A stretch of DNA of 64,000 nucleotides from Anaeramoeba flamelloides (taxonomy: Eukaryota > Metamonada > Anaeramoebidae): the NCBI GenBank assembly GCA_027625915.1, contig JANTQA010000029.1, forward strand, positions 868,001 through 932,000, written 5' to 3'. The stretch's first letter is position 1. Every line of letters begins with the position of its first letter. The position numbers were made by a program, and so were the translations under genes. The notes beneath the pieces are model-generated. The model searched no databases. It saw only the letters and a list, made by a program, of their open reading frames with translations, and was not told the DNA's origin. Positions 1 to 11,268 of the stretch are shown one piece after another.

Positions 1-28
1 AAAAATTTAATAGAGATTAATCCCTTGA

Positions 29-525
29 GGATTATTCGAATTTTATGCTCAATGAGGGTTGAAATAAAATACTGTAAACAGAAAAAAAGCTTTAAAAGAC
101 CATGAATTGAGGAAAAGTCAAAATATTGCAATTTTTGGGATTTTGCTTGAAAATCATTTATTGATCCAAAAACTTTTTGAATTTCCTGAACAAAACAAGG
201 CAAAACTAAAAAAGTTATTTTTTGATATTAAGAAAATTCCACTCCACTTTCTTTTCAAGTATATTTATAGTCTCTCACTACACTCTAACACACTTGAAAA
301 GAAAGTGGAGTGACATTTTCCTCATGAAATTTTTTTCTTCAAAATTTGTTAGAATAATTTGGATTTGATTAAGGAAAATTGTGTTTTGCCCAACTCAAAA
401 TTTTCCAAAAAAAACCTAAATTTTTCAAGTTAGCAAAATTCCTTAGATCAAGTTTCTTTTAAGTCTTTAAATATGTTACTAGGTGGAAAAATAGTATTTT
501 TCGAACCATAAAATTCGAATAATTC
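29..525. mobile_element. Possible MITE with 18-bp terminal inverted repeats
   Basis: GATTATTCGAATTTTATG near 29-46 is matched in inverted orientation by CATAAAATTCGAATAATT near 507-524. The interior has no credible coding region. It contains a separate, perfect short palindrome (240-312). The layout is that of a non-autonomous terminal-inverted-repeat element, but I could not define a target duplication, so the boundaries are approximate. Confidence 0.5.
240..312. repeat. Perfect 21-bp stem hairpin with 31-bp loop
   Basis: The arm at 240-260 (begins CACTCCACTTTC) is the exact reverse complement of the arm at 292-312 (ends GAAAGTGGAGTG). The loop is 261-291. It is centred inside the inverted-repeat element at 29-525, so it may be a structural part of that element or a tiny nested insertion. 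Confidence 0.85.
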
Positions 526-800
526 TTCAGAGAATTAAAATATTGAAATGTTACATGATTTATAAAAATCCATTTTTGGAAAGCAAAATGAAAATTTTGT
601 TACATTTTTTTTGCAACATATTATCTATCAAGAACTATGTTGTTACAGAAGTGGAAATTCGTTATTATTTTTCCTCACAAATAAACAAAACTAGAAAAAA
701 AATAACAAAAACTAATTGAAAAATTATATTTTCAACAACACTTTTTTATTTTCTCGATTACGAACTGTAATATTTTTTAAAGAAGCATTGCTTTAGGAAG

Positions 801-1033
801 TACTATTTCTTTCAAAATAAATTGAACAAAATTTTCATTCAGCTTTTCCTAAAATGGATTTTTAAATCATATAATTTTTCAAATTTTATAATAATCTTGA
901 AAGAAGCTTAAATTATTAATTTCTATCTTAGAGAATTGGGGAACTTTGATTTTTTTATTAATTATTACTTGAGATGTGATTTTTTGGAAAGCTGAATGAA
1001 AATTTTACTCTTTTTATTTTGGAATTAACAGTA
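801..1033. mobile_element. Short TA-flanked MITE of the ACAAAATTTTCATTCAG family
   Basis: The left end (TACTATTTCTTTC then ACAAAATTTTCATTCAGC) is mirrored by the right end (GCTGAATGAAAATTTTAC ... TTAACAGTA). The inverted repeats are about 45 bp and a TA dinucleotide sits at each border. The same ends recur at 17789-18749 and 18215-18441, so this is a family. A lone degenerate arm lies at about 570-605. No coding capacity is visible. TA borders suggest Tc1/mariner-type mobilisation, which is inferred. Confidence 0.65.
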
Positions 1034-1137
1034 TTTCTAAAAAAAAAGATTAAAATATCAGATATTTTTATCTTTTTTTTTATTCTAAGAAATCCAATTC
1101 AAGGGGGAATCAAAAATGTAAAATCATAAAACACTTT

Positions 1138-2025
1138 TTACCAATTTCCGTTCATTGTACTTTTGACTTTTTGGGAAAATCCATTGGTGTCTTTTCTTAA
1201 GAGAACAGCAGCTTCACGATTAGCAGGATCTATTAAATGTTAAATCGTCGACAAAAAAAAATAAGAAAAAGTAAAAACTAAATTTTCTTCAAAAATATGA
1301 AAAAAAAGGAAGAAAAAATAACAATTACCATTTGGATTTGGTTCTAAAAAGAGAAATAGAAGACCATAGAAAACAATGCCGATAGTTAAAACGGGTTTCC
1401 AAGCTACAGATAAAACATTTAAAGACACTTTTCCCTGATTATTGCAAAATTATCAAAAAAAAAAAAAAAAAAAAGAAGTTAAAATTCAAAAAGAAAAAGA
1501 ATTAAAAAGAAAAAAAAGGATCGTACTTCTAGACTGATATTTGGGTGATAGATTTTTGTTTTACATTCTACTTTTGGAGGAGATAAAGGATAGTCAGTAG
1601 GAATGTGGATACTGAAATTGAAAGTACCACCTTCCCAGTATCCTTCAGTTGGTTTAATAATACAAACAAAATCACGTAAATCATCTATATGAGGGAAATC
1701 AAGTTTACACGAACCTGGAAGTTCAAGAAATTCCAAACCTATTGGACACCAGAACAAAAGGAGAAAAAAAAAAGTAAACAAAAAAATTTTTTTTGTTTTG
1801 GATTAATCGTTCAATTTGTTTCGAAAAGTTTTTTTTTTTGTTTGTTTTTGGAGATCTTTCAAAAAAAAAATCTGATCTTTCATTTTCAAAAAGATTGAAA
1901 GTATTTGTAGAAAAAATCAAGGAATTGACAAATTTACCTTTTCTGATATATTTCTCACAAGGTTGAATTTTTCGGGTTTGGATTTTTTTTTTGTTCTTTT
2001 TGCGTTGATTAATTATATGGAACAT
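1138..2025 (-). CDS. UBC12-like NEDD8-conjugating E2 with Ser at the catalytic Cys position
   Basis: Four exons on the minus strand, 2025-1938, 1738-1527, 1434-1329 and 1229-1138, give 165 aa. All introns are GT...AG with compatible phases (1, 0, 1). The product follows UBC12/UBE2M through the E2 fold: LPGSCKLDF, the proline-rich [14 protein letters not shown], the HPN motif (His94-Asn96), then WKPVLT and FLEPNPNDP. In UBC12 the active site lies in GNVCLNIL; here the matching stretch is GKVSLNVL (codon TCT, Ser104), so the thioester-forming Cys is absent and no other Cys is nearby. The C-terminus stops at STMNGNW, about 15 residues short of UBC12. The basic N-terminal tail (residues 1-29) does not resemble the UBC12 docking peptide. 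UBC12 passes NEDD8 from the NAE E1 to cullins. This copy should not form a normal thioester, so it may be a pseudoenzyme, a variant E2 or a decaying duplicate. Confidence 0.88.
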
Positions 2026-2539
2026 TTACAAAATTCAAAATAAAGAAATAAATAATTAACAATTGAAATTCCAATTTAGTATCTGGAATTTGAATTTTTT
2101 TTTTTTTTTTGTTTTGATTATAAACGAACGTTTGAAACAAGTTTGTCATCATAAGGACAACAGCGAAGGTGTTTTTGTTTCTTTTGTTAATATCCTGAGA
2201 TATTAATTACTGATCTTTTCGATCAAAATACGAATGAGAAACAATTATCGACTTATTTATCTTTTGGTAAAGTGCTTAGTGTATAAAAGACATGGTCAAA
2301 AATACAAATGTATAGCCATTGAAGGTAAATTATATTGGTTGTCTCGAAAAATTCGTTAGTATTAGTGAAAAAAACATAAAGAATTCTTGAAAACAATCTA
2401 CATTTTGAGACAAACTTAAAGGACGGAAAATCATTTTCAGAGTTCAAAGTGGTAAAATATCTTTATTAAATTTGTGTAAAAATGAGACATAATAATTAAA
2501 AAAAAAAAAAAAACAAATAATTGAAAAATGAAATAACTC

Positions 2540-2989
2540 TTGAGAGAAAAATGTTGGAACCAGAAAAATAGTTGTACACCATTTATAATTGGGAACATTA
2601 GTAAAATTGAAAATCAAATCCTATTGATAACTAGGTGAATATTATATAAACCCTGGTTTAAATATGTTACAAGTTCATTAATCTGGGGTATGTGTAGAAT
2701 ACTCATTTGAATGGTTGATAACTAAAGTAGATCATGCTATTTTAACAAAAATCCAAGTTTTAGTAAAGTTCACTATAAATACTGAAAATGGTAATTTTTA
2801 AACTTGCTTTAGATTATAAGAGATAATGTTTTGAAAAATTAGAATTACATTAATCGTTATTCTAATAAGTAGATTATTGTTATTTTCTTTAGTTATTTCA
2901 CAAACGATCGAAATTAAAAATCATTTTCAGTAAAGTTCCCAATTAAAATTACTGTCCAACTATTTTTCTGTCCAACATTTTTCTCTCAA
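2540..2989. mobile_element. MITE with about 60-bp terminal inverted repeats
   Basis: TTGAGAGAAAAATGTTGGA at 2540-2558 is matched by its exact reverse complement at 2971-2989. The similarity continues inward, broken by small indels, through AGAAAAATAGTTG and AATTGGGAAC. The interior is non-coding. The target duplication is unclear. Confidence 0.7.
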
Positions 2990-2992
2990 CAG

Positions 2993-3460
2993 TAAGGGAG
3001 TAGACATTTTTGAAAATAAAATGAAATCTTGTCAAGATCTTGAAAATATTTTTTTTTGTTATTTGTGTTTCGACTTTTGAAATGGATGAGTTGGCCTCAT
3101 TCAATCAATTTATTGATTTGAGTCTCTTTTTTGAAATTCAAAATTTGCATGTTTCCAATATAAAACAAAAAAAAGTAACCTATTATTTTGTTTAAGAATT
3201 AAGTTAATTCTTGAAAATGGTAAAACATATTTTTCGTTTTATGTTGGAAAGTATTGATTTTATAAGCAAAATTTTTATTTGATTTCTTTTTCTTTCATTA
3301 ATATTTCAATTCAAATCTGAGCCAATAAAATTAATTGTGGTATGGGTGATTCAATAAATGAATATTTGTAGAAACTTAACTACAATTTATCAATTAAATT
3401 GAGATCTATTACACAAAAAAATTTTATTTTTTAAGGTTTTCAAAGAGTGGTTTTCTGATT
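2993..3460. repeat. Dispersed non-coding repeat, copy 1 (copy 2 at 12238-12720)
   Basis: From AAGGGAGTAG onward about 450 bp align in the same orientation with 12238-12720, with few mismatches, including ATTTGTGTTTCGACTT and ATGGATGAGT. No long reading frame is shared. It abuts the right end of the MITE at 2540-2989. The family is not recognised. Confidence 0.75.
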
Positions 3461-4329
3461 ATAAAAAAAAAAAAAAATGGAAAATAAAATTTTGAACAAC
3501 TTTTTTGGTCTTATTCAGAAAAACCCTTATAACAATTAAAATCTTTTTTGACAGAAAAAAAATGATTTTAAATTTTGAGGATAAAATTAACTAATTCCTA
3601 AATATCTTTAAGAAAATTTTATTTTGAAAAATCGAATTTCATCTTAATACAAAAACAAAATTTCATGGTAAAATTTTAACATGACTTTAAAACTTTGATT
3701 ATTATAACTACTATTCTTAAAAAATACAATTATTTTTTAATCAATTAAATATATATTTTTTTTTGGTTAACCAAAAATTTTATATCAAAAAAGAAAAAAA
3801 ATATTTATATTAATAGTACTTGTAACAAAGAAATGTTATAGTATAATAATGATCAAAAACGGCAATAAATGGGGTAAAAATTTGATAAATTGTGAGAAAA
3901 AAATTGAATTTAATAAATTTTCTGTTTTCAGAAAAAATGAAAAAAAAAAATTGATCTCACTAAACTAATTTTCTTTTATGGCTTTCTTTGTCGATCAGAA
4001 TTTTTTGGCACTTGGGATCTACAAAATTTGTAAGTAGAAAATACCACCAATAACATATTTTAAAAACTAAATTGTTGTCGTAGAAGACTAGTCCCTGAAC
4101 CCAAAAGATTATTATATTATATTTGCAAAAAACATGTTCAATTCAGAAGTTGAATTGTTATCCCTCTATTTTTAGAGTTATATATTTATTATCCAGGGTC
4201 CAGTTATCGGTGCAGTGGTATTTTTTTACCATATTTTGTATTCCAGAGTAATAAAAATCAAAATGCTAAAATCATTTCCTAAAGGTTATAGTAAATCTTT
4301 ATTATTTTTTATTTTTTTTTTACAAATGT
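3461..4329. other. A+T-rich spacer, nothing recognised
   Basis: Homopolymer runs and short A/T blocks dominate. I see no coding pattern, inverted-repeat pair or RNA gene. Confidence 0.6.
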
Positions 4330-5530
4330 AAGAGAATAATTATTTTCACAAAGGAACAATTAAACCTGTTATTTAATCTCATTTATCAACTTTAAAAAAA
4401 TGAATTATCTTCTTGAAAAGAATTCATTTTCTAAATTAACTTTTAAGACCAAAAGATTCCAGATATTTATTTGTTTTATTTTTGGACCAAATCAGAAATT
4501 GAACAATTTACAAACCAGTTTTTATTTTTGAAGAAATCTCACTTTCAGTAATTTCTGAGAGTCCGAATGAAAAAATAACCTTGAATTTTTTATCTTATTA
4601 TAAAAAATACAATAAAAATAAATCGAATATTGAATCCTTGGGGATCCAGGAAAAAATTATCATCTATTTTATTTTACAAATATTTATTAAATTTAATCAA
4701 TTAGGCAATCTCTATTTTAAAATATCAAGAGTATAAACAAGGAAATGTTAGTATTAAAATAATTTATTTGATAATATTTATTATTATTTTTATTATTAAA
4801 AATATGTAATTAATTTTATTTGTTTGAAAAACTTTAAAAAAATTGACAAATAATTGTAAAGTTTAATGATACCTTTATTCTTTGGTATTATTAATAAACT
4901 TATTGAAATAATTAAGAATAGAGGATTAATTATTGATTATAAATAATCAAATTAAAAAGTATTTCTTTAAGTATTTAAAGTTGAATTTTTATTATCCCTG
5001 AAATTTTAATAAAGTATTTTGGGAGAATTTTTGATTTGATTACTAGATTTTTTTGTTTCTCATATTATTTTCTTCAATAAATTGAAAAAATTGATTCTAA
5101 TTCTGTTCTCTGAATCAAAAAATTTTATATCTTTCAAGTTTAAAATAATTATTGTATTTTTTTTTTCAAAATCAAGTAGATTTTGGATCAACTTGATTAT
5201 TTTAGAACTTTTTTGTATTATTTATAAACTTTATTTGGGTAACACCCCCTTTGAATATGATATGATTTATTTCTTCTGTCAAAGAAAATATATATATATA
5301 TATATATTTAAATAATTTGGAAATACGTTAAAATTTGAACTATATAAAAAATTCAAAAAAGCGATCAAACTTTTAAAAACAATTCATCGGTTACTGAAAA
5401 TAGCTGTAAAAGTATGTTTGTTTTTGTAGTAATCAGATTTTTACTTCTTTTTTTAATTTCAACATGAGTTAAATTTTTTTTTGAATTTTCTATAAAATTT
5501 ACCATGATATTTTTTTTTTGGTTTAATATC
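4330..5530. repeat. About 1.2-kb diverged dispersed repeat, copy 1 (copy 2 at 41600-42800)
   Basis: Long collinear blocks are shared with 41600-42800 in the same orientation, for example CTCACTTTCAGTA, GAGTATAAACAAGGAA, TTATTTGATAAT and GATCAAACTTTTAAAAACA. Many small indels indicate an old duplication. A reading frame here (5082-5315) is not conserved in the other copy and looks like chance. The element type is unknown. Confidence 0.65.
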
Positions 5531-5803
5531 CCCTTAAGACATTCCGAAAATTTGAAAAAAATAGATAATTGTTATATAATTTATCAATTTTTATTTCCTT
5601 TTTAATAACATCCGAAAAAGTTGAACTAATCTACGTGAAGTATGACACTACCAGTATAAGTGATCTAAATTATTTTAACAATAATTAATTTTTTCACACC
5701 ATTCTTAGTTTCAAATGATTTTTAATATAAAATAGTTTGGTAAATACCAATACCATTTTTAAAAAATTTATATTTATTTAAATTTGAAGATTGATGTTTA
5801 CTA

Positions 5804-5996
5804 CTGCCAGATTGAAATTTAAGGTTCAAACTTTCAAGGAAATTTAAGGTACAACAAAATCTCAAATTAAGGTACCTTTTTTGGAATTTTTTTTATACAA
5901 ATTATTTTACTAGAATTTGAACTTTGTGCCTTAATGTGCGAAATTATATGTGCCTTAAATTTTGTAGCAGTTTGTACCTTAAAGTGGAACTGACTG
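5804..5996. mobile_element. Degenerate TA-flanked MITE (CAGTCAGTTCC family)
   Basis: This is a diverged copy of the palindromic element at 13347-13544. The right end reads AAAGTGGAACTGACTG followed by TA. The internal blocks AATTTAAGG, CTCAAATTAAGG and TTTGTGCCTTAA are shared in both arms. The left terminus is eroded. TA flanks are visible on both sides (5802-5803 and 5997-5998). Confidence 0.65.
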
Positions 5997-6043
5997 TAAA
6001 CGATTTTTTGATCAAAAGAACTATTAGTCTATTAAGATAATTA

Positions 6044-6075
6044 GATATATATATATATATATATGTATATATGTA
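6044..6075. repeat. (AT)n microsatellite
   Basis: A run of alternating A and T with a few G interruptions. Shorter (AT)n runs lie at about 5289-5310. Confidence 0.9.
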
Positions 6076-7519
6076 ATATTACCAAACTTTGGAGAATGGT
6101 ATGAAAATCTAAATTTACCTTGAAAATTGTAAGACCTCTATTTGTCAAAATATTTAGATTCACAGTGGTGTTTTAGTTCAAAAAATATTTATATTCACTT
6201 AAAAATAAAAGTGAGCCTTTCGTTTACTATTACTGAAATTTAGGTAAATGCATGGAACTCTTTATTTATCTGAAAAATTGTAAAAAATCTATTTTTTGAA
6301 ACATTCCATATTTACACTTGTGAATATGTTGAAATATCTCTGTATTGAGTTCAAAATGAGAAATTATTACTATTTTCCATTTTAACAAAGTTATTAATAT
6401 TTTGCCACTAATCCAATTACTTGTGATAATTAATCATATAGGAAATTTTTTACTAAAACAGTTTTTAAAGGTAATTATTATTTTTTGACTTTATGTAAAA
6501 TTGTTTTTAAAAAAAAAAAATTAATTAGTCTCAGTTTTTGGTTACAGAAAATTCAACACAAACAGAAAATGGTCTAAATAATAATTCAAATTTAAGATAT
6601 GTTAGAAAAAAACTAAAGTTTAGGAAAAAATTTGTTGAAATTGGATCTTCGAAGAGCTTTTTTTTAAAAAAATTTTCAAATAATTTGGCTTTACGAAGTA
6701 CGTTTGAAATTGAAATTTGATTTCTAGTGTGATAAAAGAGCATTCTGGGGGTTATTACCTCTCCAAATTATTAATTCAGTGAGATTTAGTAATGGAAAAA
6801 ATGTCATATTTTTGAACTGAAATTGATCCTCCTTGGTATCTCAAAAATGAAAAAGAAATTTGCTAAAAAAACAACTATCTGAGAAAAATTCAATTTAGGC
6901 AAAAGTGATAAACCTTGAGATGATGTTGAGGGGTTTCTTTTATTTATTTTTGATGTGTGAGTCAAGTCAAGAAGGTTAGTCATATTCACCTAAAAGGGCT
7001 AAAATGTAGAAAATTTAAAATTTTGGATGAATATACTTTGTTATTTTAAAACAAAATGCTTTTTGAATAATGTCATAGTAATTAGTTTGGTGTTGTATTA
7101 AATTCACTAAAATTTTTAAATTACAAAAATTGATAGATCATTTTTTCTCAACTTTTACAATATTTTTATTTTTTTAAATATTAAAAAACTGACTATTTTT
7201 TTCAAATTTTAATTTTTATTTCCCAAAGGATTCTTTTATGAAAAAATCTTCAAAGCCATTACCACACAAAACCTTAACCCAATTTCTCTTAATACAACAA
7301 ATGGTGTTTTGAGATAAACGATCCGATCAAAAAAAATTTTTTTAAAAAAAAACATTTAAAATGTTTAGTATGTTTTTCATGGGTCATGTTGTTCCACAAG
7401 CAATTCGATGAGAAACCATCCTCTTAGTCATCTGGTGGAGATTTAATTTAAAGAAAAAAAAAAAAGAACCAAAAAAAAAAAAAAAAGACAAAATCACATC
7501 GCCTTTGTAATAATTAATA
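6076..7519. other. Spacer; one weak possible exon at 6538-6720
   Basis: Mostly A+T-rich with no recognisable gene. A plus-strand open stretch at 6538-6720 encodes VTENSTQTENGLNNNSN then a Lys/Phe-rich tail. Its first part is less A/T-monotonous than its surroundings and follows an AG (TTTTTGGTTACAG), so it could be a gene relic. It has no partner exon or recognisable domain. Confidence 0.4.
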
Positions 7520-8003
7520 CAGTCATTCCAGCCCTACCAATAAAAACTTATAATACACTTAAATTGATTTTCTATTCTTTACTTGTATATTCTATGTCAA
7601 ACTGTAAAAGGATTATTAACTCTTATCATAAACTATATAATTTATAATAGAAGATTAAAAATAAGTTATCCATTTTTTTGTTTCGGAAATTGACAAACAA
7701 ATTCATTAAATTACTTATATTAGTGTGGATCTTCAATTTCCAAAATTATTGTAATCTCAGGTTTAAACAATTAATAAAAATGATCGAAAAATACTTTCAA
7801 GTTTTCCTGCTTTCTATGATTTCAATTCTTGTGAAAATTTATTTTTTGTCTTTTTTTTACAAAAAAATAACTCGAATGAAGAAAGAGTTGTCGAATTTTT
7901 TATCTTATGATCGTAATTGAATTTTATCATTCAAAAAGAACAATTTTATAATATACAATCAATTTCTATGTCTTATAAATTTTCACAGTCGGGCTGGAAT
8001 GTT
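7520..8003. mobile_element. MITE-like element with CATTCCAGCCC inverted ends
   Basis: CATTCCAGCCC at 7524-7534 is matched by GGGCTGGAATG at 7991-8001, each with a CAGTC-like flank. The interior is A+T-rich. A plus-strand open stretch inside (7678-7920) has no domain or convincing composition. There is only one copy in the window, so family status is inferred. Confidence 0.5.
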
Positions 8004-8951
8004 TGGATGGTTTGCGGAGGCAATGTAACAATTCAAAGTAACTCAATGATCAAAAATCATTGACTATACGATTATTTAGATTTAAACTCTTTTATTTAGA
8101 GCATGTTTTTAATGTTAGAAAATTGTGATTATTTTTTTTTTTTCATGTTCACGTTCCTTAATAAGGTGTTTGAGTTTTAAGTATCTCAAAATTTCTTGTT
8201 CATTTTTTCTGTCAGAAAAAAATTACATTCTGTGATTTTTTGATCCAAATTGGAGAATATTTTCAAGATCATTCCTTTACATTTTAAATGAGATTGTAAC
8301 ACATAGTGTTTAGACAAATTGATTAATTTTAAATAGAGTCCTTAAGAAATAAAATAAGAAAAGTTCTTTTCAAAAATATTGAAAAACTTTTATTTATAGG
8401 GCATTTTGGAGATTTTCATTGACAAAATCATCACTTAGTCTTTTCTATGAGTTTAAAATTCTATTATTTCTCTTTCTATAATAACAAAGTGACTGTACTG
8501 GGAGCACAGTAAAAGTTCTAACTGTAAAAATATTTTTACGCAATAAACATTTTTCATCTTAGGTTTTGTGAAATTTCTTTGATTTGAGTGGAAACACTAG
8601 CTCAATGAGAATCATAATTCGTATTTTTTTTCCATAGTACAAACAAATTTTTCTAAATTACCTTTTTCAGCTAAAAATTATTGAGAATTTGTGAAAAAAA
8701 AGTCATCAATTAAACTTTAAGGGTGAAATTTGTAAATTTTAAAGAAACTTGGTGAAGTTTTGAACCAGCTTATTCATTTTTTCTGAAATCATTCTTTGAG
8801 GGCAAACTTTTAATCGTTTTTTTATAAAATTAAATTTTGTAGATCTTGCAAGTATCTTTCCAAACCTCCAAGAAAATTCAAGAAACATTCTTTGTTACCA
8901 TTGTTTTTTTCATTAATTTCTTGAATAGCAAACAAAAATAAAGATCCTTTC
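8004..8951. other. Upstream spacer of the 653-aa gene, nothing recognised
   Basis: A+T-rich sequence with no repeat pair or coding pattern seen. It should include the promoter of the gene starting at 8952, but no definite motif can be named. Confidence 0.5.
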
Positions 8952-10913
8952 ATGACCTTTAATTTCAACGTCGAAGACATTTTGGAAGGGCTCTTCCCGA
9001 ATTTTGATTCGAATGAGTTGGATGAATTACCAACAAATTTTACAACACCGACACTTGGCACCGAATCTGATCAAACACAATTGTCTTTAAATTTAAATCT
9101 TGACTCAAACAGCACTTTTAATCACCAAAACCCCTTACAAAAAACCAACAAAAATAAAAATGAAAACAAAAAAGAAAATGAAAATGAAAATGAAAATGAA
9201 AAAGAAACAAATTTAAAAAATAATCAAAAGGAAAACAACACAAACCAAACAATTAAATTGGAGCTGTATTTAAATCGAGACTTAAATGAGCAGTTCAAAT
9301 TGTTTGAAAACCAAAGGCTAAAAGAAAGTTTCAAACAGATCAAAATTGAACAAGAACAAGGACAAGGACAGAGACAAGGACAAGGACAAGGACAAGAACA
9401 AAAACAAACCCAAGATCCAATAAAAGAAGAATCTGAAAAACAACAAAAACAAAAACAAAATATGTATGAAAAAGACTTTCCATATAGAAGCCCCATGACA
9501 AGGTCCCATAATAATACCAAAAAAAAAGAAAGCCAAGAGGAGATCCAAAAAAAGAAAGTGGCAAATAAATATGGCTTGGGAATTTCTTCAAAATATAGGA
9601 AAAGAAATTTAAAAAAGCCTGTTCAAATAGTTCGAAGAAGGGATTTAAGGAGTTACCAAAACAGCAGTAACCAAAGCAACAGTAAAAATCTTAACAACAA
9701 TACAAGACAATCTACGAGGCACAAAGAAGACTTTAATCTCAAGACGATTGGAAATTCAATTTTTACAAACAAAGCCCAAAATGGGATTGATCAAGAAAGG
9801 GAAAAAATTCAAAAACTGAGAAACGATTCAACTATTGTCGAATCTGGAAAAGAAGTTTTCAAATTGCTGACTGGGGTTTTGTGGGTCACGACTGGTGGCG
9901 CATCCATAAAACTATTAACGCCATTTTCTGAAACCATCTCGAAAAAAATTGGAGAAGTTTTAAATGCGTCACAGAAAGAAGAAAAAAGTTTTAAAAATCA
10001 ATTAAAATATTTGTTAACAAACTCAAGAAGGACGTTTACAGAATTTATTTTGGAAATTTTAATTGGTATCCTTTCCTTAAGATTTTTACTAGATGAGGAA
10101 GAAGAGGAATTGTCTATAAAATTTTGGGGAACACTTTCTGAAATAGTGGAACTTCAATCAACTGTATTATTTAATTCCCAAATCCAGCCTCAACAATTTA
10201 ATTATCATTACAATAAAGAAAAAAAAGGGGAGCAGAACGAACAAGAGCAAGGACAACGAAAAGAAAAAAATGAACAAGATAATAATAACGAAGAACAAAC
10301 GGATAAATTAAAGGAGTATCTAAAAAAAAAGCAAAAATGTTATCATGATCTCGAAACCATTTACCAGCAGCTTTTCACAAAGCGTATACTCATGTTCTGG
10401 TTTAGTAAAAGGTTTATCGATCGATTAGAAGTTTTTTTTGGCAAAGAAATATCTGATGAGTTTTATGTGCAGCATTTGTTCTACTTTGGTAAATCCAAGT
10501 TTATGTTGTCAAGTATAATTCTAGCAAATGAACTCATCAATCAAGAGGGAGTGACAAAGGATTATGCAGAATTGATAGATTTGGAATATAATTATGATTC
10601 CCTGAATTTGTATTCGAACAACCGTGGCAAAAAGCAAGGGCTAATCAAAGAACTTATTGTCAAATATCAACTAAATAGTGGGCATTATTGGCAAATTCTC
10701 TCAAAGGAATATCTATCCGAATTGCACTACAACCATTTAAATTTATTTCAATTCTCACCCTTTAAGCAAATTATTTCCAATCCTTTACTTTTAGAATTAT
10801 GCGGTGGAAATACTCAAGAAAAGGTAGTGCCAAAAAAGAGGGTAATTACTAAAAATGAAAATATTAATAATGATATGTTAAACATTGGATGGATAATCAA
10901 AAAAGACCTTTAA
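8952..10913 (+). CDS. Orphan 653-aa low-complexity protein with folded C-terminal half
   Basis: Single-exon frame from ATG 8952 to TAA 10913. I do not recognise the family. Residues 1-35 are acidic and hydrophobic (DILEGLFPNFDSNELDEL), a composition seen in transactivation-like segments. Residues 60-180 are low complexity (NEN/NEK and GQ repeats). A basic stretch (KYRKRNLKKPVQIVRRRDLR) lies near residues 210-230 and could be a nuclear signal or nucleic-acid contact. Residues 290-410 and 460-625 look globular, with regular hydrophobic spacing and aromatic clusters (LMFWFSKRFIDRLEVFF). There is no signal peptide or clear membrane segment. A nuclear regulator is one guess from composition alone. 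The long conserved-looking globular parts support a real gene rather than noise. Confidence 0.8.
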   Translation: MTFNFNVEDILEGLFPNFDSNELDELPTNFTTPTLGTESDQTQLSLNLNLDSNSTFNHQNPLQKTNKNKNENKKENENENENEKETNLKNNQKENNTNQTIKLELYLNRDLNEQFKLFENQRLKESFKQIKIEQEQGQGQRQGQGQGQEQKQTQDPIKEESEKQQKQKQNMYEKDFPYRSPMTRSHNNTKKKESQEEIQKKKVANKYGLGISSKYRKRNLKKPVQIVRRRDLRSYQNSSNQSNSKNLNNNTRQSTRHKEDFNLKTIGNSIFTNKAQNGIDQEREKIQKLRNDSTIVESGKEVFKLLTGVLWVTTGGASIKLLTPFSETISKKIGEVLNASQKEEKSFKNQLKYLLTNSRRTFTEFILEILIGILSLRFLLDEEEEELSIKFWGTLSEIVELQSTVLFNSQIQPQQFNYHYNKEKKGEQNEQEQGQRKEKNEQDNNNEEQTDKLKEYLKKKQKCYHDLETIYQQLFTKRILMFWFSKRFIDRLEVFFGKEISDEFYVQHLFYFGKSKFMLSSIILANELINQEGVTKDYAELIDLEYNYDSLNLYSNNRGKKQGLIKELIVKYQLNSGHYWQILSKEYLSELHYNHLNLFQFSPFKQIISNPLLLELCGGNTQEKVVPKKRVITKNENINNDMLNIGWIIKKDL

Positions 10914-11268
10914 TGGATTCTGTACTTTTTTTTTTATATATCTATTTATTTTCTCATTATTATTATTATTATTTCATAATTAATTTATAATTTTTTTTTA
11001 TTATTTTTTTATTTATTCTTATAAATTATAATATTATTTAAATTTTTTTCTCTATTTATTTATTTGATGCTTTTTCTTTTCAATTGTTAATTTTTTGCAA
11101 TTTTCACAAAATGTGTTCTCTGAAATATATTCTTGTCTTTTTATTTATATTTTCATTATTAAATTTTGGTAATAATAATTCACAGAAAACAAATCTTACC
11201 ATTTAATTAAACTATTTGGAAATAAAAGATCAAAAAACAATTAATTTTTTTTCATCAACTTGCTTGTT
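10914..11268. other. A+T-rich downstream spacer
   Basis: Runs of TTATTATT and T-tracts follow the stop codon at 10913. Nothing further is recognised before the LINE target-site duplication at 11269. Confidence 0.6.

Noticed and set aside
9224-9591. Several minus-strand open stretches inside the 653-aa gene
   Set aside because: They are antisense shadows of the low-complexity coding region (Cys/Phe/Leu-only composition).
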